Assembly: GCF_012295525.1 (NCBI RefSeq)
Contig: NZ_CP051167.1
Coordinates: 1,922,001 to 1,986,000, forward strand
Origin: Oxynema aestuarii AP17
Lineage (GTDB): Bacteria; Cyanobacteriota; Cyanobacteriia; Cyanobacteriales; Laspinemataceae
Direction: 5' to 3'
DNA length: 64,000 nucleotides
Notes under the pieces: generated by a model
Told to the model about the DNA's origin: nothing
The model's database searches: none
What the model saw: the letters and a program-made list of their open reading frames with translations, nothing else
Shown: piece after piece, positions 11,301 through 18,402 of the stretch
How positions within the stretch are numbered: position 1 is the first letter of the stretch
Layout: each line of letters starts with the position of its first letter
Position numbers and translations under genes: made by a program

Positions 11301-11835
11301 GGCGATTAACGATCGCACCTTCATCGATATCGTGGACGATCCGAACCTCGACGATAACGCGCCCAGTTGGCCGGGGAACTACCTACAAGGGCGGATCGAC
11401 GTGCCGGATGTCTTCCCGGGCGACGAGGTTGAATATACAATATACTTTATGTCTGACGGCGAGGTTTCTGCCAACAATGTGAGGATTTGCGACTTGGTGC
11501 CGCTCAATCAAACGTTTGTCCCCAATGGATTTAACGGGTTGGCGCAAGCGGGGGGTGGCTTTGGTGGCGTCAATCGCGGGGTGGCGATCGCCTTCGGCTT
11601 GAATGCGCCCCTATCTTATACCAATGCCAACGATGGCGATATCGCTCGCTTCTTTACCCCGGGTAACTTCGTCCCGGTGCCGCCGGGAGGGGCCGCACCG
11701 CAACCTTGTCCGGCGGTCAATAACTCGGCCAATGGCAATGGGGCGATCGTCATCGAACTGGGCGATTTACCGAGTGTCGCGGACGATCCACAACGTGCCT
11801 TTGGCTTTATCCGTTTCCGGGCGACGGTGGATTGA
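8353..11835 (+). CDS. Secreted DUF11-repeat surface protein
   Basis: A 1160-residue exported protein and the last gene of the surface operon, 43 bases after the beta-helix gene. The first ATG is at 8353. An internal ATG at 8386 (MKRTAKSSFLLPLALLLFGA) gives a cleaner signal peptide ending near AHAEG. The N-terminal 500 residues are a beta-rich region without a recognised family. Then come one DUF11 repeat (about 515-640, LEITKTHTPEPLVAGGNITY), two closely related repeats of 159 residues (VLGVAKAAGTPIYNGDGTF and LLGVAKAAGTPVNNGDGTF) and a final DUF11-like domain (about 975-1160). Asp-rich DxDxDG linkers (DGNDADPNGDGTPDE) between repeats suggest calcium binding. It is likely a stalk or adhesin; no anchor motif was seen. 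Confidence 0.75.
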   Translation: MNASAKFPNRLMKRTAKSSFLLPLALLLFGALPAHAEGSRELTANGGDRPFLEFRQPTLTFAGIPFRTTIQVFVQAGETIDLGSSAIGIGPFGDIILRPPNGGSLSCLNDLGGNGFIADRDAENAGPFNAVTNTNADAFTPCTVSAAQTTAGGTGVWEVDFVSPDPSGGGPPNTGNTNVNNDWAPQTAANGFVAAWDVTVRDSSNNPIPGRAFANYLALNMGANGRSAQSEVIVQTRDGYRYRVNLNGLDPAGFLFFSNNKGFQNTEGQPLYRSVQLGPQLEFALPAGVDLQRPNEPDDEIAGDFTYDIFFNNPDSLLQLPTLSLNNITDFRFEGAEADTSGQAGTTPLGGSFKFTPPSPGNAVIQIDANNNGVFTDPEDVEIIEFVSGGIEAEVFWDGIDGTGTPVPPSNVPYQAQLQFTFGEVHFPFIDPENSNGIIIERLNPSLDSTIFFNDDTTTEPGPIDNNEIDSISGTHGFSNDFGDVKGIDRWSFFIPDPLELQGGITIAAADLEITKTHTPEPLVAGGNITYTIVVTNNGPNDVTDVPVTDEIPTVISEVTWTCTISGNGSCGEASGTGNAIATTASLENGASATYTVTGILDTNATGVLTNTATVERPDDVSDPDNDDNDNNNDNNRSETAVDTTTIEAPNPVLGVAKAAGTPIYNGDGTFTIPYTIVVENLGNLPLNDVQITEDLSAVFTGVNSFNVVANSISSPDGLSVNQNFDGQGNNNLLAANNTLAVGDIRTIEFQVTVNPGANFGPYNNTATASGTTPGGTEVTDDSTDGNDADPNGDGTPDENEQTTVTLSPQPLLGVAKAAGTPVNNGDGTFTIPYTIQVENLGNVAIEDLQVVENLTNTFSGVSSFTVVSNSLTSPSGLVVNSNFNGQGNNNLLATGNTLAVGATATISFEVTVTPGTNFGPYNNTATASGTGPDGTPVEDDSTDGNDVDPDGDGTPDEDVPTTVSLLAPPDGRANLRLVKRVTAINDRTFIDIVDDPNLDDNAPSWPGNYLQGRIDVPDVFPGDEVEYTIYFMSDGEVSANNVRICDLVPLNQTFVPNGFNGLAQAGGGFGGVNRGVAIAFGLNAPLSYTNANDGDIARFFTPGNFVPVPPGGAAPQPCPAVNNSANGNGAIVIELGDLPSVADDPQRAFGFIRFRATVD
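10309..11262 (+). repeat. Tandem DUF11-like protein repeat, two units of 477 bp
   Basis: Two consecutive units start at 10309 and 10786 and encode nearly the same 159-residue module, including GDGTFTIPYTI, FDGQGNNNLLA/FNGQGNNNLLA and GPYNNTATASGT. The protein is well conserved but codons differ clearly between units, so the duplication is old or the unit was selected at protein level. Confidence 0.85.
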
Positions 11836-11879
11836 AGCTGCCTTGCAATCGACAGGGACAAGACCAACCGACAATAGAA

Positions 11880-11905
11880 AAGGACACGACATCTGCCGTG
11901 TCCTT
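11880..11905. terminator. Palindrome between convergent genes (putative terminator)
   Basis: Arms AAGGACACG (11880-11888) and CGTGTCCTT (11897-11905) pair perfectly around an 8-nt loop. It lies between the end of the surface operon and the convergent pentapeptide gene. The arms share the GGACACG/CGTGTCC core with palindromes at 14241-14261 and near 55945, so it may be a dispersed palindrome used as a terminator. No long U tract follows on the plus strand. Confidence 0.5.
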
Positions 11906-11938
11906 GAAGGTGTGGAGGTGAACTGTGCAGACGATCGC

Positions 11939-12844
11939 TCAATTCACCGGAGAACTGACCGTGCGATCGCGCCATGACATCGAACTCCCACTGGTCGTCA
12001 AGTAAAAATAGCGCCGGGTCAACTCCGGTAAAATGGCTCCGTTGAAATCCGTAGCCTCGATATTCGTCCCGACCAAGGTCGCATCGCTCAAATCCGCGCG
12101 CGTCAGATCGGCGCGGGTGAGATTCGCCCAATTGAGATTGGCATGATAAAGATAAGATCCCGAAAGATTCGCTCCGGTCAAATCCGCCCCCATCAAACTC
12201 GCCGATCGCATCTGCGCGTTGGTCAAATTGGCGACAATTAAATTAGCCCCTTCTAAATTCGTATGGGTCAACTTCGCCTCGCTCAAATTAATCCCGTTGA
12301 GATTGACCCCATTGAGATCCACCCCATTGAGAAACGCCTCACTCAAATTGACCCCATTAAACTGAGCGCCGTAAAGCATCGCCCCACTCAAGCGCGCGTG
12401 GGTCAAATTCGCCCAACTCAGATTCGCCCCGGTTAAGTTGGAACTGCGCAAATTCACCCATTCCATGCTCGCACTGGTGAAATTGACGCTGCGTAAATTG
12501 CTGCCGCGCAAATTGGTTCCCGTCAGGGTGGCGCCACTGAGTTTGGCTCTCGGCAATTTGGCTTTGATTAAAATCGCCCCACTCAAGACCGCTTTGGTCA
12601 AATCTGCATCGGCGAGCTTGCTATATTCCATTTTGGCAAAACTCATGTTCGCCCATTGGAGCTGAGCGTCACTTAAATCGGCTTTGGTCAGGTTGCTGCG
12701 GCTGAAATTCGTCCCCCGAAGATTGGCTCCACTCAGGTCGATCCCGACTAAATGGGTTCGACTTAAATCGACTCCACTTAGATCGACCCCAGCAAAGTCT
12801 CTTTCGCCCCGCTCGTACCGTTCGAGTAATTCGCTACTATTCAC
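11939..12844 (-). CDS. Pentapeptide-repeat protein
   Basis: About 301 residues, almost entirely A(D/N)LXX pentapeptide repeats forming a quadrilateral beta-helix (LSGVDLSRTHLVGIDLSGANL and on), with a short unrepeated tail. The reading frame extends to an ATG at 12886. The GTG at 12844 is preferred because AGGA precedes it by about 7 nt and the protein then begins with the N-terminal motif ELLERYERGERDFAGVDL, which is shared with the other pentapeptide protein at 36.6 kb. Function is unknown; such proteins in cyanobacteria are cytosolic or luminal and have no catalytic residues. It is convergent with the surface operon. Confidence 0.85.
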   Translation of the reverse strand: MNSSELLERYERGERDFAGVDLSGVDLSRTHLVGIDLSGANLRGTNFSRSNLTKADLSDAQLQWANMSFAKMEYSKLADADLTKAVLSGAILIKAKLPRAKLSGATLTGTNLRGSNLRSVNFTSASMEWVNLRSSNLTGANLSWANLTHARLSGAMLYGAQFNGVNLSEAFLNGVDLNGVNLNGINLSEAKLTHTNLEGANLIVANLTNAQMRSASLMGADLTGANLSGSYLYHANLNWANLTRADLTRADLSDATLVGTNIEATDFNGAILPELTRRYFYLTTSGSSMSWRDRTVSSPVN

Positions 12845-13320
12845 GATCGTTCCTGCTCCAATAATGTCTACGCCATGCTCGCTCAAGTGGCAAAGGTTGA
12901 CGGTCGGTAGGAGAATAACTCCCGGCGTTGCCTCGTTCCCGTTATGGTGATTCGGATTGTCATGGGAGCAACTGCGATCGCTAGACCATTGCCAATATCA
13001 TACTTTTCTCAAAAAGCGATCCTAAGTAATAATCTTTTAAGGTTTCCCTTATTGTTAATTCTACTACATAAACACTGGAGAAAATCTCAACGGTCGTGAA
13101 ATTTTGTTACTCATATTGTGTCCATTTTTACGGAAAAACAAACAAATTCTATAAGTAGCAACACGGAATTTCTGGTCTCGATCGCCCCATCCGGTCCGAA
13201 GGCCCCCGTCACCCGTACCGCCGCCAGGTCGCGAAACTCGGGAAACGACTTGGATCGAACCCCCTTGGAACTCTAAAATCTAAACTCTGCACTCTAAAAT
13301 CGGAAATTTCCATACTTGTA
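12845..13320. other. Intergenic region between divergent genes
   Basis: It holds the promoters of the divergent pentapeptide gene and the membrane-protein gene at 13321. An AT-rich part (about 13015-13160) is followed by a GC-rich patch (about 13175-13260). Read on the minus strand, this patch gives a coding-like string (SFPEFRDLAAVRVTGAFGPD) without start or stop, possibly a gene remnant. The last 60 bases carry copies of a TCTAAAATCTAAACTC-type repeat seen elsewhere in the window. Confidence 0.5.
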
Positions 13321-13962
13321 ATGTTACGAAAACTAGGATTTACCCTGTTATGGATAGGTGCGATCGCCTATGCTTTTGGATTTGCTCCCCCCGATCGCCC
13401 GGAAACCTTCTCATTGATTCAAAATCTATCTACCGGAAACTGGGAAGGTATCAACCCGGCGATCGTTGCCTTATTCAACGTCATGGGAATTTGGCCCTTT
13501 ATCTACAGCGCCGTGCTCCTCTTCGACGGACGCGGCCAAAAAATCCCCGCCTGGCCCTTCGCGATCGCCTCCTTTGCCGTCGGCGCCTTCGCCATCTTGC
13601 CCTATCTCGCCGTGCGATCGCCCAATCCCGACTTTGACGGCGACAAAAACCCCCTCCTCAACCTCCTAGACTCGCGCGGATTGGGAGCCTTTCTCTCCGT
13701 CGGCGCCGTCGTCTTGCTCGCCTACGGCGTCACCCAAGGCAACTGGGCCGAATTCGCCGCCGACTGGCAAAGCTGGCGCTTTATTCACGTCATGAGTTTA
13801 GATTTCTGCTTGCTTTCCCTACTCTTCCCCGCCCTTTTACACGACGACATGGCCCGTCGCCATTTAACCCGCCCAGTCGTGTTTTGGATCGTCGCCCTCG
13901 TTCCCTTGCTCGGACCGCTTGCATATTTGACCTGGAGACCGAGGATTGAGAGTCGGCAGTAG
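13321..13962 (+). CDS. Conserved integral membrane protein, unknown function
   Basis: 213 residues with about five to six hydrophobic segments (near 5-22, 48-68, 78-97, 118-136, 150-170 and 180-202) and short charged loops. The segment GINPAIVALFNVMGIWPFIY resembles a conserved cyanobacterial and plastid membrane family (DUF2834-like wording in annotations, from memory). It stands alone and is followed directly by a MITE-like repeat. No transport or enzymatic motif was recognised. Confidence 0.65.
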   Translation: MLRKLGFTLLWIGAIAYAFGFAPPDRPETFSLIQNLSTGNWEGINPAIVALFNVMGIWPFIYSAVLLFDGRGQKIPAWPFAIASFAVGAFAILPYLAVRSPNPDFDGDKNPLLNLLDSRGLGAFLSVGAVVLLAYGVTQGNWAEFAADWQSWRFIHVMSLDFCLLSLLFPALLHDDMARRHLTRPVVFWIVALVPLLGPLAYLTWRPRIESRQ

Positions 13963-13984
13963 GATGTTAGCTATTAGGGTCTCT

Positions 13985-14202
13985 TACAGCACTCGGGCGT
14001 CTGATGAGGTACGGAGCCGATCCCTCTATCCCCCCTTCGCCCCCTATCCCCCCTTCGCCCCCCTTTCAAAGGGCGGTTGGGGGGATGGTTGGGGGGATTT
14101 CGAGGGGAACGAGGAAAGTAGGGGTTGGGTAACCAAACCCCTACCTGGCGAGGGGGATTTAGGGGGATCTAAATGTTTTGCATAGCAGAGGAAAATGCTG
14201 TA
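13985..14202 (+). repeat. MITE-like dispersed repeat, copy 1
   Basis: About 218 bp bounded by TACAGCA at the left and TGCTGTA at the right (short terminal inverted repeats). The start CAGCACTCGGGCGTCTGATG matches copy 3 at 31.85 kb and, inverted, the left end of copy 2 near 29.9 kb. The interior holds C/G-run palindromic blocks (CCCCCCTTCGCCCCC, GGGGGATTTAGGGGGATCT). It contains no coding gene, so it would have to be moved by a transposase encoded elsewhere. Confidence 0.65.
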
Positions 14203-14240
14203 TAGCATTTTTCAAAAATAATGAGAGAGAGCGAGGGTAA

Positions 14241-14261
14241 GGACACGGCAATGCCGTGTCC
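14241..14261. repeat. Perfect 21-nt palindrome
   Basis: GGACACGGCA and TGCCGTGTCC flank a single central A. It lies downstream of the convergently transcribed vWA gene and membrane-protein gene, and shares its core with the hairpin at 11880-11905. It may end transcription or be a repetitive extragenic palindrome. Confidence 0.6.
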
Positions 14262-14323
14262 CTCTAAAACCCCTAAATTTGACAACCGATCGAGGATGGC
14301 TAAATGACCCGACTCCCCACGTC

Positions 14324-16759
14324 CTACGCCTTATTAACCCGTAACTTCAGCCGCACGTCACCCGAGAACCCATTAGGGACGACCCAACGGGAGAGCGATC
14401 GCCGGAGGCTCGTAATCGCCAGGCGATCGGGCAACGCCGAAGCCCGATCGTCGAAGATAACGCGCACCACGCGGCCATTTTCAACCTTCAACTCCCAAAC
14501 GGTCTCGCCGCTTAAGCTGGGGTCGAAATTGTGCTGGGCTAAATACCGCTCCAGATCGGCGATCGCCGCTTCCTCCAGACCCTCCGCCTCAAGAACCTCA
14601 ATCCGATTTCCGGCGCCCGGTTCCGGGGCCGCCAGACCCACCTCTTCCTCAGCTCGTTGCAGGCGCACGCCTCCACCCGGGCGACGGGTGGCCATTCCTG
14701 TAGGCGACGGGGCAGACATCGCACCTGTGGGCGGCGGGGCTGGGGCAAATTGAACGCGATCGTCTACATCGCCGAAAATGCCCTCGTAACTGACCCCTTC
14801 CGGCAATTCTACCGGGACTTCGACGCGACGAGTGGTTCCGTCGGGATCGACGCGCACTTCCTCGCTGACCGCGACAAAAGCGGTGTATTGAGACAGGAGG
14901 CGATAAGTGAGGGCCGTATCGGTGACCGCCTCCACGGCGGACGTGGTTTCGCCGCCGTACATTTGCGACATCAACTCCTTAATCCGCGCCCGTCCCCAGA
15001 GTTGGGCGATCGCCGGATTCCCAGACTCCTCAAACGTCATCCGGAACAATTGCTCGTAACGCCGACCCCCGGCGGCGATTCCGCGCACCCGCAATTGACC
15101 TCGGGCGCGATCGCCCTTGCGTCCAAATAACACTAACGGCTGTTCGGCGAACAAGTCCGGCGGCGCTTGCGGATAGACTTGAGCGGGTTCGCCGCCGCCT
15201 TCCCAGGCGACCTCGATATTGGTCAGCACCGGATTGTTGATTTGGCGGAAAAAGCGATCGGCCACTTCTCCCGTAGGTTCGTCCTGACGGATGACTTGCG
15301 CCGTTCCCCGTCCGACCTCGGCGAGGCGATCGAGTAAAAAGCGGTTGACCGAACTGCCGACCCCGAAACTATACAAACGATTGCCCGCTTGCAAGCGTTC
15401 CTGAACTTCCGCAATCACCTCGTTATCGTTACCGATATAACCGTCGGTAATCAGTACGACACTGCGCAAGCGTCCTTCCTTGGCGGCGGGAAAATTCAGC
15501 ACCGCTTGCATTCCATTGAGCAACTCCGTCCCGCCGTTGGCGTCGAGTTTGTCGATGTAACTTAAAGCCCGGCGGCGGTTGGCGGGGGTATTTTCCAGAG
15601 GTTCGGCGGATAAGGCTTGGGCCGTATTGGCAAAATCGATAATTGTAAATGTATCGTTAGGATTGAGTCCGTTGATAAAACGGCGCATCAACTCTTTAGA
15701 CTTCGCCAGAGGATCGCCGGATTGAGATCCGGAGGTATCCATTAAAAAGACGACATCTTTGGGAACAATTTCTTTAGTATCGTAATCGATCGCCGGAATC
15801 AGATAAATCGCAAAATGGCCGCCGCGATCGTCCCCTTGGGTCAACACCGTGGCTTTGGTATTGTCTCCCGAAACGCGATAGCGCAAAATTAAATCTTTAT
15901 TCGGAATCGTATCGTCCGGGGCGAGACGAACGGCGATCCGGTTCTCGTCGAGTTGGCGGGTTTCGAGATCGTGAGACGGCGATCGCACCTCCGAGATCGG
16001 CACTCCCGCATCGATTTCCACAGTCACGCCGATATCGTGCCCCGATCGCACCTCCGGCGGCAATACCGGGGGAGTGATGCGCGACGCATCCGGGACGCGA
16101 TCGCTGTTTCCCTCGCGATCGATCGCCTCTCCCGGAATATAACGCGGTCCGACCACCATCGGAAAAACGAATTCGTAATCGCCACCTTCAAATTGCAACG
16201 AATCGGTATAGCGAATCGTCACGTCAATTTCTTCCCCCGGTTTAATATTGGCTAACGATTGGGTAAAAATATTAGCGCGTTCTTGTTCGAGGAGTCCGGC
16301 GGTCCGTCCTTCGCGTTTGGCGTCTTCGTAAATTTGTTGCGCTTCTTCTCGTTCTTTGATTTCCCCTTTAATAATACGATCGCCGATTTTAATTTCCATA
16401 TCGTCCACCGCCGCCTCGTCGGGTAACGGGAACACGTAAACCGCTTCTAAAGGTTCTTCAAACGGATTTTGAAACGTTTGGGTCACTGCGACCCGAGAAA
16501 GATTTCCCGCAATTGTGGCGTTAACTTCCGTATGTTTGAGGGGAAAAACCTGACGTTCCCCGTCTTCGGAAACGGCGTACAAGCCTCCGGTTTCCCTCGC
16601 GGTTTCGGCGGCAGCGCTCGATCGCCCCCGGGCGGTCACTTCGGTATTAGAATGGCTGCGGGAGATCGGCGTCCAGGTTTGAGCTAAAGCAAATTTGGCG
16701 ATCGCGCCCACCCCTGCCAGCAGGAGGGTACAGGCGATCGCAGTATAGAGAGGTTTCAT
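14324..16759 (-). CDS. VIT and von Willebrand A domain protein, secreted
   Basis: An 811-residue protein of the inter-alpha-trypsin-inhibitor-like family. A signal peptide or anchor covers residues 1-27 (TLLLAGVGAIAKFALA). The VIT domain is at about 65-190 (VFPLKHTEVNATIAGNLSRV). The vWA domain is at about 335-500 with an intact MIDAS start D341-T-S343-G-S345, so metal-dependent ligand binding is likely. The C-terminal part (about 700-811) has a Gly/Pro-rich linker and a small domain resembling a TonB/energy-transducer C-terminal fold (ELKVENGRVVRVIFD). It probably acts at the cell envelope; the ligand is unknown. It is followed on the same strand by the small secreted protein at 16886, separated by promoter-sized gaps. 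Confidence 0.85.
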   Translation of the reverse strand: MKPLYTAIACTLLLAGVGAIAKFALAQTWTPISRSHSNTEVTARGRSSAAAETARETGGLYAVSEDGERQVFPLKHTEVNATIAGNLSRVAVTQTFQNPFEEPLEAVYVFPLPDEAAVDDMEIKIGDRIIKGEIKEREEAQQIYEDAKREGRTAGLLEQERANIFTQSLANIKPGEEIDVTIRYTDSLQFEGGDYEFVFPMVVGPRYIPGEAIDREGNSDRVPDASRITPPVLPPEVRSGHDIGVTVEIDAGVPISEVRSPSHDLETRQLDENRIAVRLAPDDTIPNKDLILRYRVSGDNTKATVLTQGDDRGGHFAIYLIPAIDYDTKEIVPKDVVFLMDTSGSQSGDPLAKSKELMRRFINGLNPNDTFTIIDFANTAQALSAEPLENTPANRRRALSYIDKLDANGGTELLNGMQAVLNFPAAKEGRLRSVVLITDGYIGNDNEVIAEVQERLQAGNRLYSFGVGSSVNRFLLDRLAEVGRGTAQVIRQDEPTGEVADRFFRQINNPVLTNIEVAWEGGGEPAQVYPQAPPDLFAEQPLVLFGRKGDRARGQLRVRGIAAGGRRYEQLFRMTFEESGNPAIAQLWGRARIKELMSQMYGGETTSAVEAVTDTALTYRLLSQYTAFVAVSEEVRVDPDGTTRRVEVPVELPEGVSYEGIFGDVDDRVQFAPAPPPTGAMSAPSPTGMATRRPGGGVRLQRAEEEVGLAAPEPGAGNRIEVLEAEGLEEAAIADLERYLAQHNFDPSLSGETVWELKVENGRVVRVIFDDRASALPDRLAITSLRRSLSRWVVPNGFSGDVRLKLRVNKA

Positions 16760-16885
16760 AATTTAGGGTTCTCAAACATGCTGAATCTGTAGGTTATTCC
16801 AGCATGGCACAGTTCGATCCGCGCGATCGCGCGGTTACCTTTTTGGTAACGCCATTTTAACCCCGTCTCCGTGGCGATCGCCCTG

Positions 16886-17353
16886 TCAACGATAGTCCAA
16901 ATTTTGGCATTCTTTAAACTCGTCGATCGCCGTGTCTGGAATTTGAGCCGTGGCGAGTTTTTGAAATCCTTCTAAGTCTACTGTTTCATTTTGGTAAAAG
17001 TCCCAGGGCGAAGCATCGGAGAATCCGTAAGCGGCGCGACTCGGTGTCGCGACATCGGCATTATCGATCGCCTTCGGTCGAACCTTTCCTCGATAACAGG
17101 TGATATTGCCAGTTTGGTAAATATAGTAGATGCCGCGAACAGTTTCCCCATTTTTAGTAAAAATCGAATACGCCGAACCCCCTTGTTTCGGATCGCCAAC
17201 TTCCCCGTAAAAATGGGTTCCGTCACTCAATTCCGTCAGGGGTTGGGTCATCGTGTCGCGATCGGCATTTTCCGCCTTGGCTGGGCTCGGTGCGATCGCG
17301 ATTCCGGCGATCGCACTGAAGGTTACTAAAGTTAAATGAATCATAGATTTCAT
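16886..17353 (-). CDS. Conserved cyanobacterial secreted protein, unknown function
   Basis: 155 residues with a clear signal peptide (MIHLTLVTFSAIAGIAIAPS, ending near AKAEN). The mature part has the string LSDGTHFYGEVGDPKQGGSA, Tyr and Gly residues typical of a small beta fold, and two Cys that could pair (ITCYRG and EFKECQN). No family was recognised. It sits between the vWA gene and the response regulator on the same strand but with its own upstream gap. Confidence 0.65.
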   Translation of the reverse strand: MKSMIHLTLVTFSAIAGIAIAPSPAKAENADRDTMTQPLTELSDGTHFYGEVGDPKQGGSAYSIFTKNGETVRGIYYIYQTGNITCYRGKVRPKAIDNADVATPSRAAYGFSDASPWDFYQNETVDLEGFQKLATAQIPDTAIDEFKECQNLDYR

Positions 17354-17465
17354 GAGAAATAATTTCTTATTCTTGAGTTCTGAATTACTCTCACTCTATC
17401 TATTTACCGACGATCTTCGCGTCTACCTTTAGTTAGAAAACCCGCAAACCGATCGCTATTCGCCG

Positions 17466-18143
17466 CTATTCGCAAGTTCTCAAGCGATAGCCAAACCCAT
17501 GAACGGTTTCGATCGGATCGTCTGGGGCGCCAATTTCACGAAATTTCCGGCGCAAACTTTTAATATGAGCTTTAACTGTTTCTTCGCTGGGCGGTTCTTC
17601 TAAAGACCATAAATATTCGAGAATTTCACCGCGACTGAGAACCCGGCGACCGTTGCGCACGAATAATTCTAAAAGTGAATATTCTTTAGGGGTCAATTGT
17701 AAAGGACGATCGCCGTAAGTGACTTCATAGGTCGTCGGATCGAGTCGCAAGTCGCCCCAGGTTAAAATAGGAGGCGCCGCGTCTTGCGATCGCCGCAATA
17801 ACGCTCTCAAACGAGCGAACAATTCTGAAAGATCGACGGGTTTGACGAGATAGTCATCTGCCCCGGCATCCAATCCTTTCACTTTATCCCGACTGGTATC
17901 GAGGGCGGTCAACAACAAAATCGGTTGAAAATAGCCGTTGGATCGCATTCGCTTACAAAGACTGACCCCATCGAGTTTGGGCAGCATGATATCGAGTATA
18001 ATCAAATCGTAATTCACCTGGGTGACTTGCTGCCAAGCAGCCTCCCCATCCCGGGCAATATCGACAATATATCGCTCGTCTGACAAAACTTCCGCTAAAG
18101 TTTCTGCCAAAGGAATATCATCTTCGACCACTAAAATTCTCAT
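17466..18143 (-). CDS. OmpR/PhoB-family response regulator
   Basis: 225 residues. The receiver domain (1-115) has the acidic pocket E7-D8-D9, phospho-acceptor D51 (YDLIILDIMLP) and Lys in DDYLVKPVD. The winged-helix output domain (about 128-222) ends with HGFGYRLR. The frame extends to 18251, but the ATG at 18143 is chosen because the receiver consensus MRILVVEDD starts there and AGGA lies about 9 nt upstream. It is transcribed divergently from the histidine kinase at 18403, a likely but unproven partner. The target genes are not evident. Confidence 0.93.
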   Translation of the reverse strand: MRILVVEDDIPLAETLAEVLSDERYIVDIARDGEAAWQQVTQVNYDLIILDIMLPKLDGVSLCKRMRSNGYFQPILLLTALDTSRDKVKGLDAGADDYLVKPVDLSELFARLRALLRRSQDAAPPILTWGDLRLDPTTYEVTYGDRPLQLTPKEYSLLELFVRNGRRVLSRGEILEYLWSLEEPPSEETVKAHIKSLRRKFREIGAPDDPIETVHGFGYRLRTCE

Positions 18144-18402
18144 GGCTATCAATCCTAAAAGAGAGATTAAGCGTACTCGACCTTTTGAAAAAGGAACTTT
18201 ACCAGCGATCGCCGCCCAATCTTGACGAACTTTGCCTCTCAATCCGAACATGTTCCCAACTTTGGCTGTTGGTAGCGGTCGGGACTCGTCAAGTATCGAT
18301 CTCTCTTTTGAAAAAGGGCATACTTAAGCGAGAACTGAAAAAAGGAGGCGATCTTAACTCAAGCGCCAAGGGAACCCCTTTGATATCTGTGAAGCAACAG
18401 GT

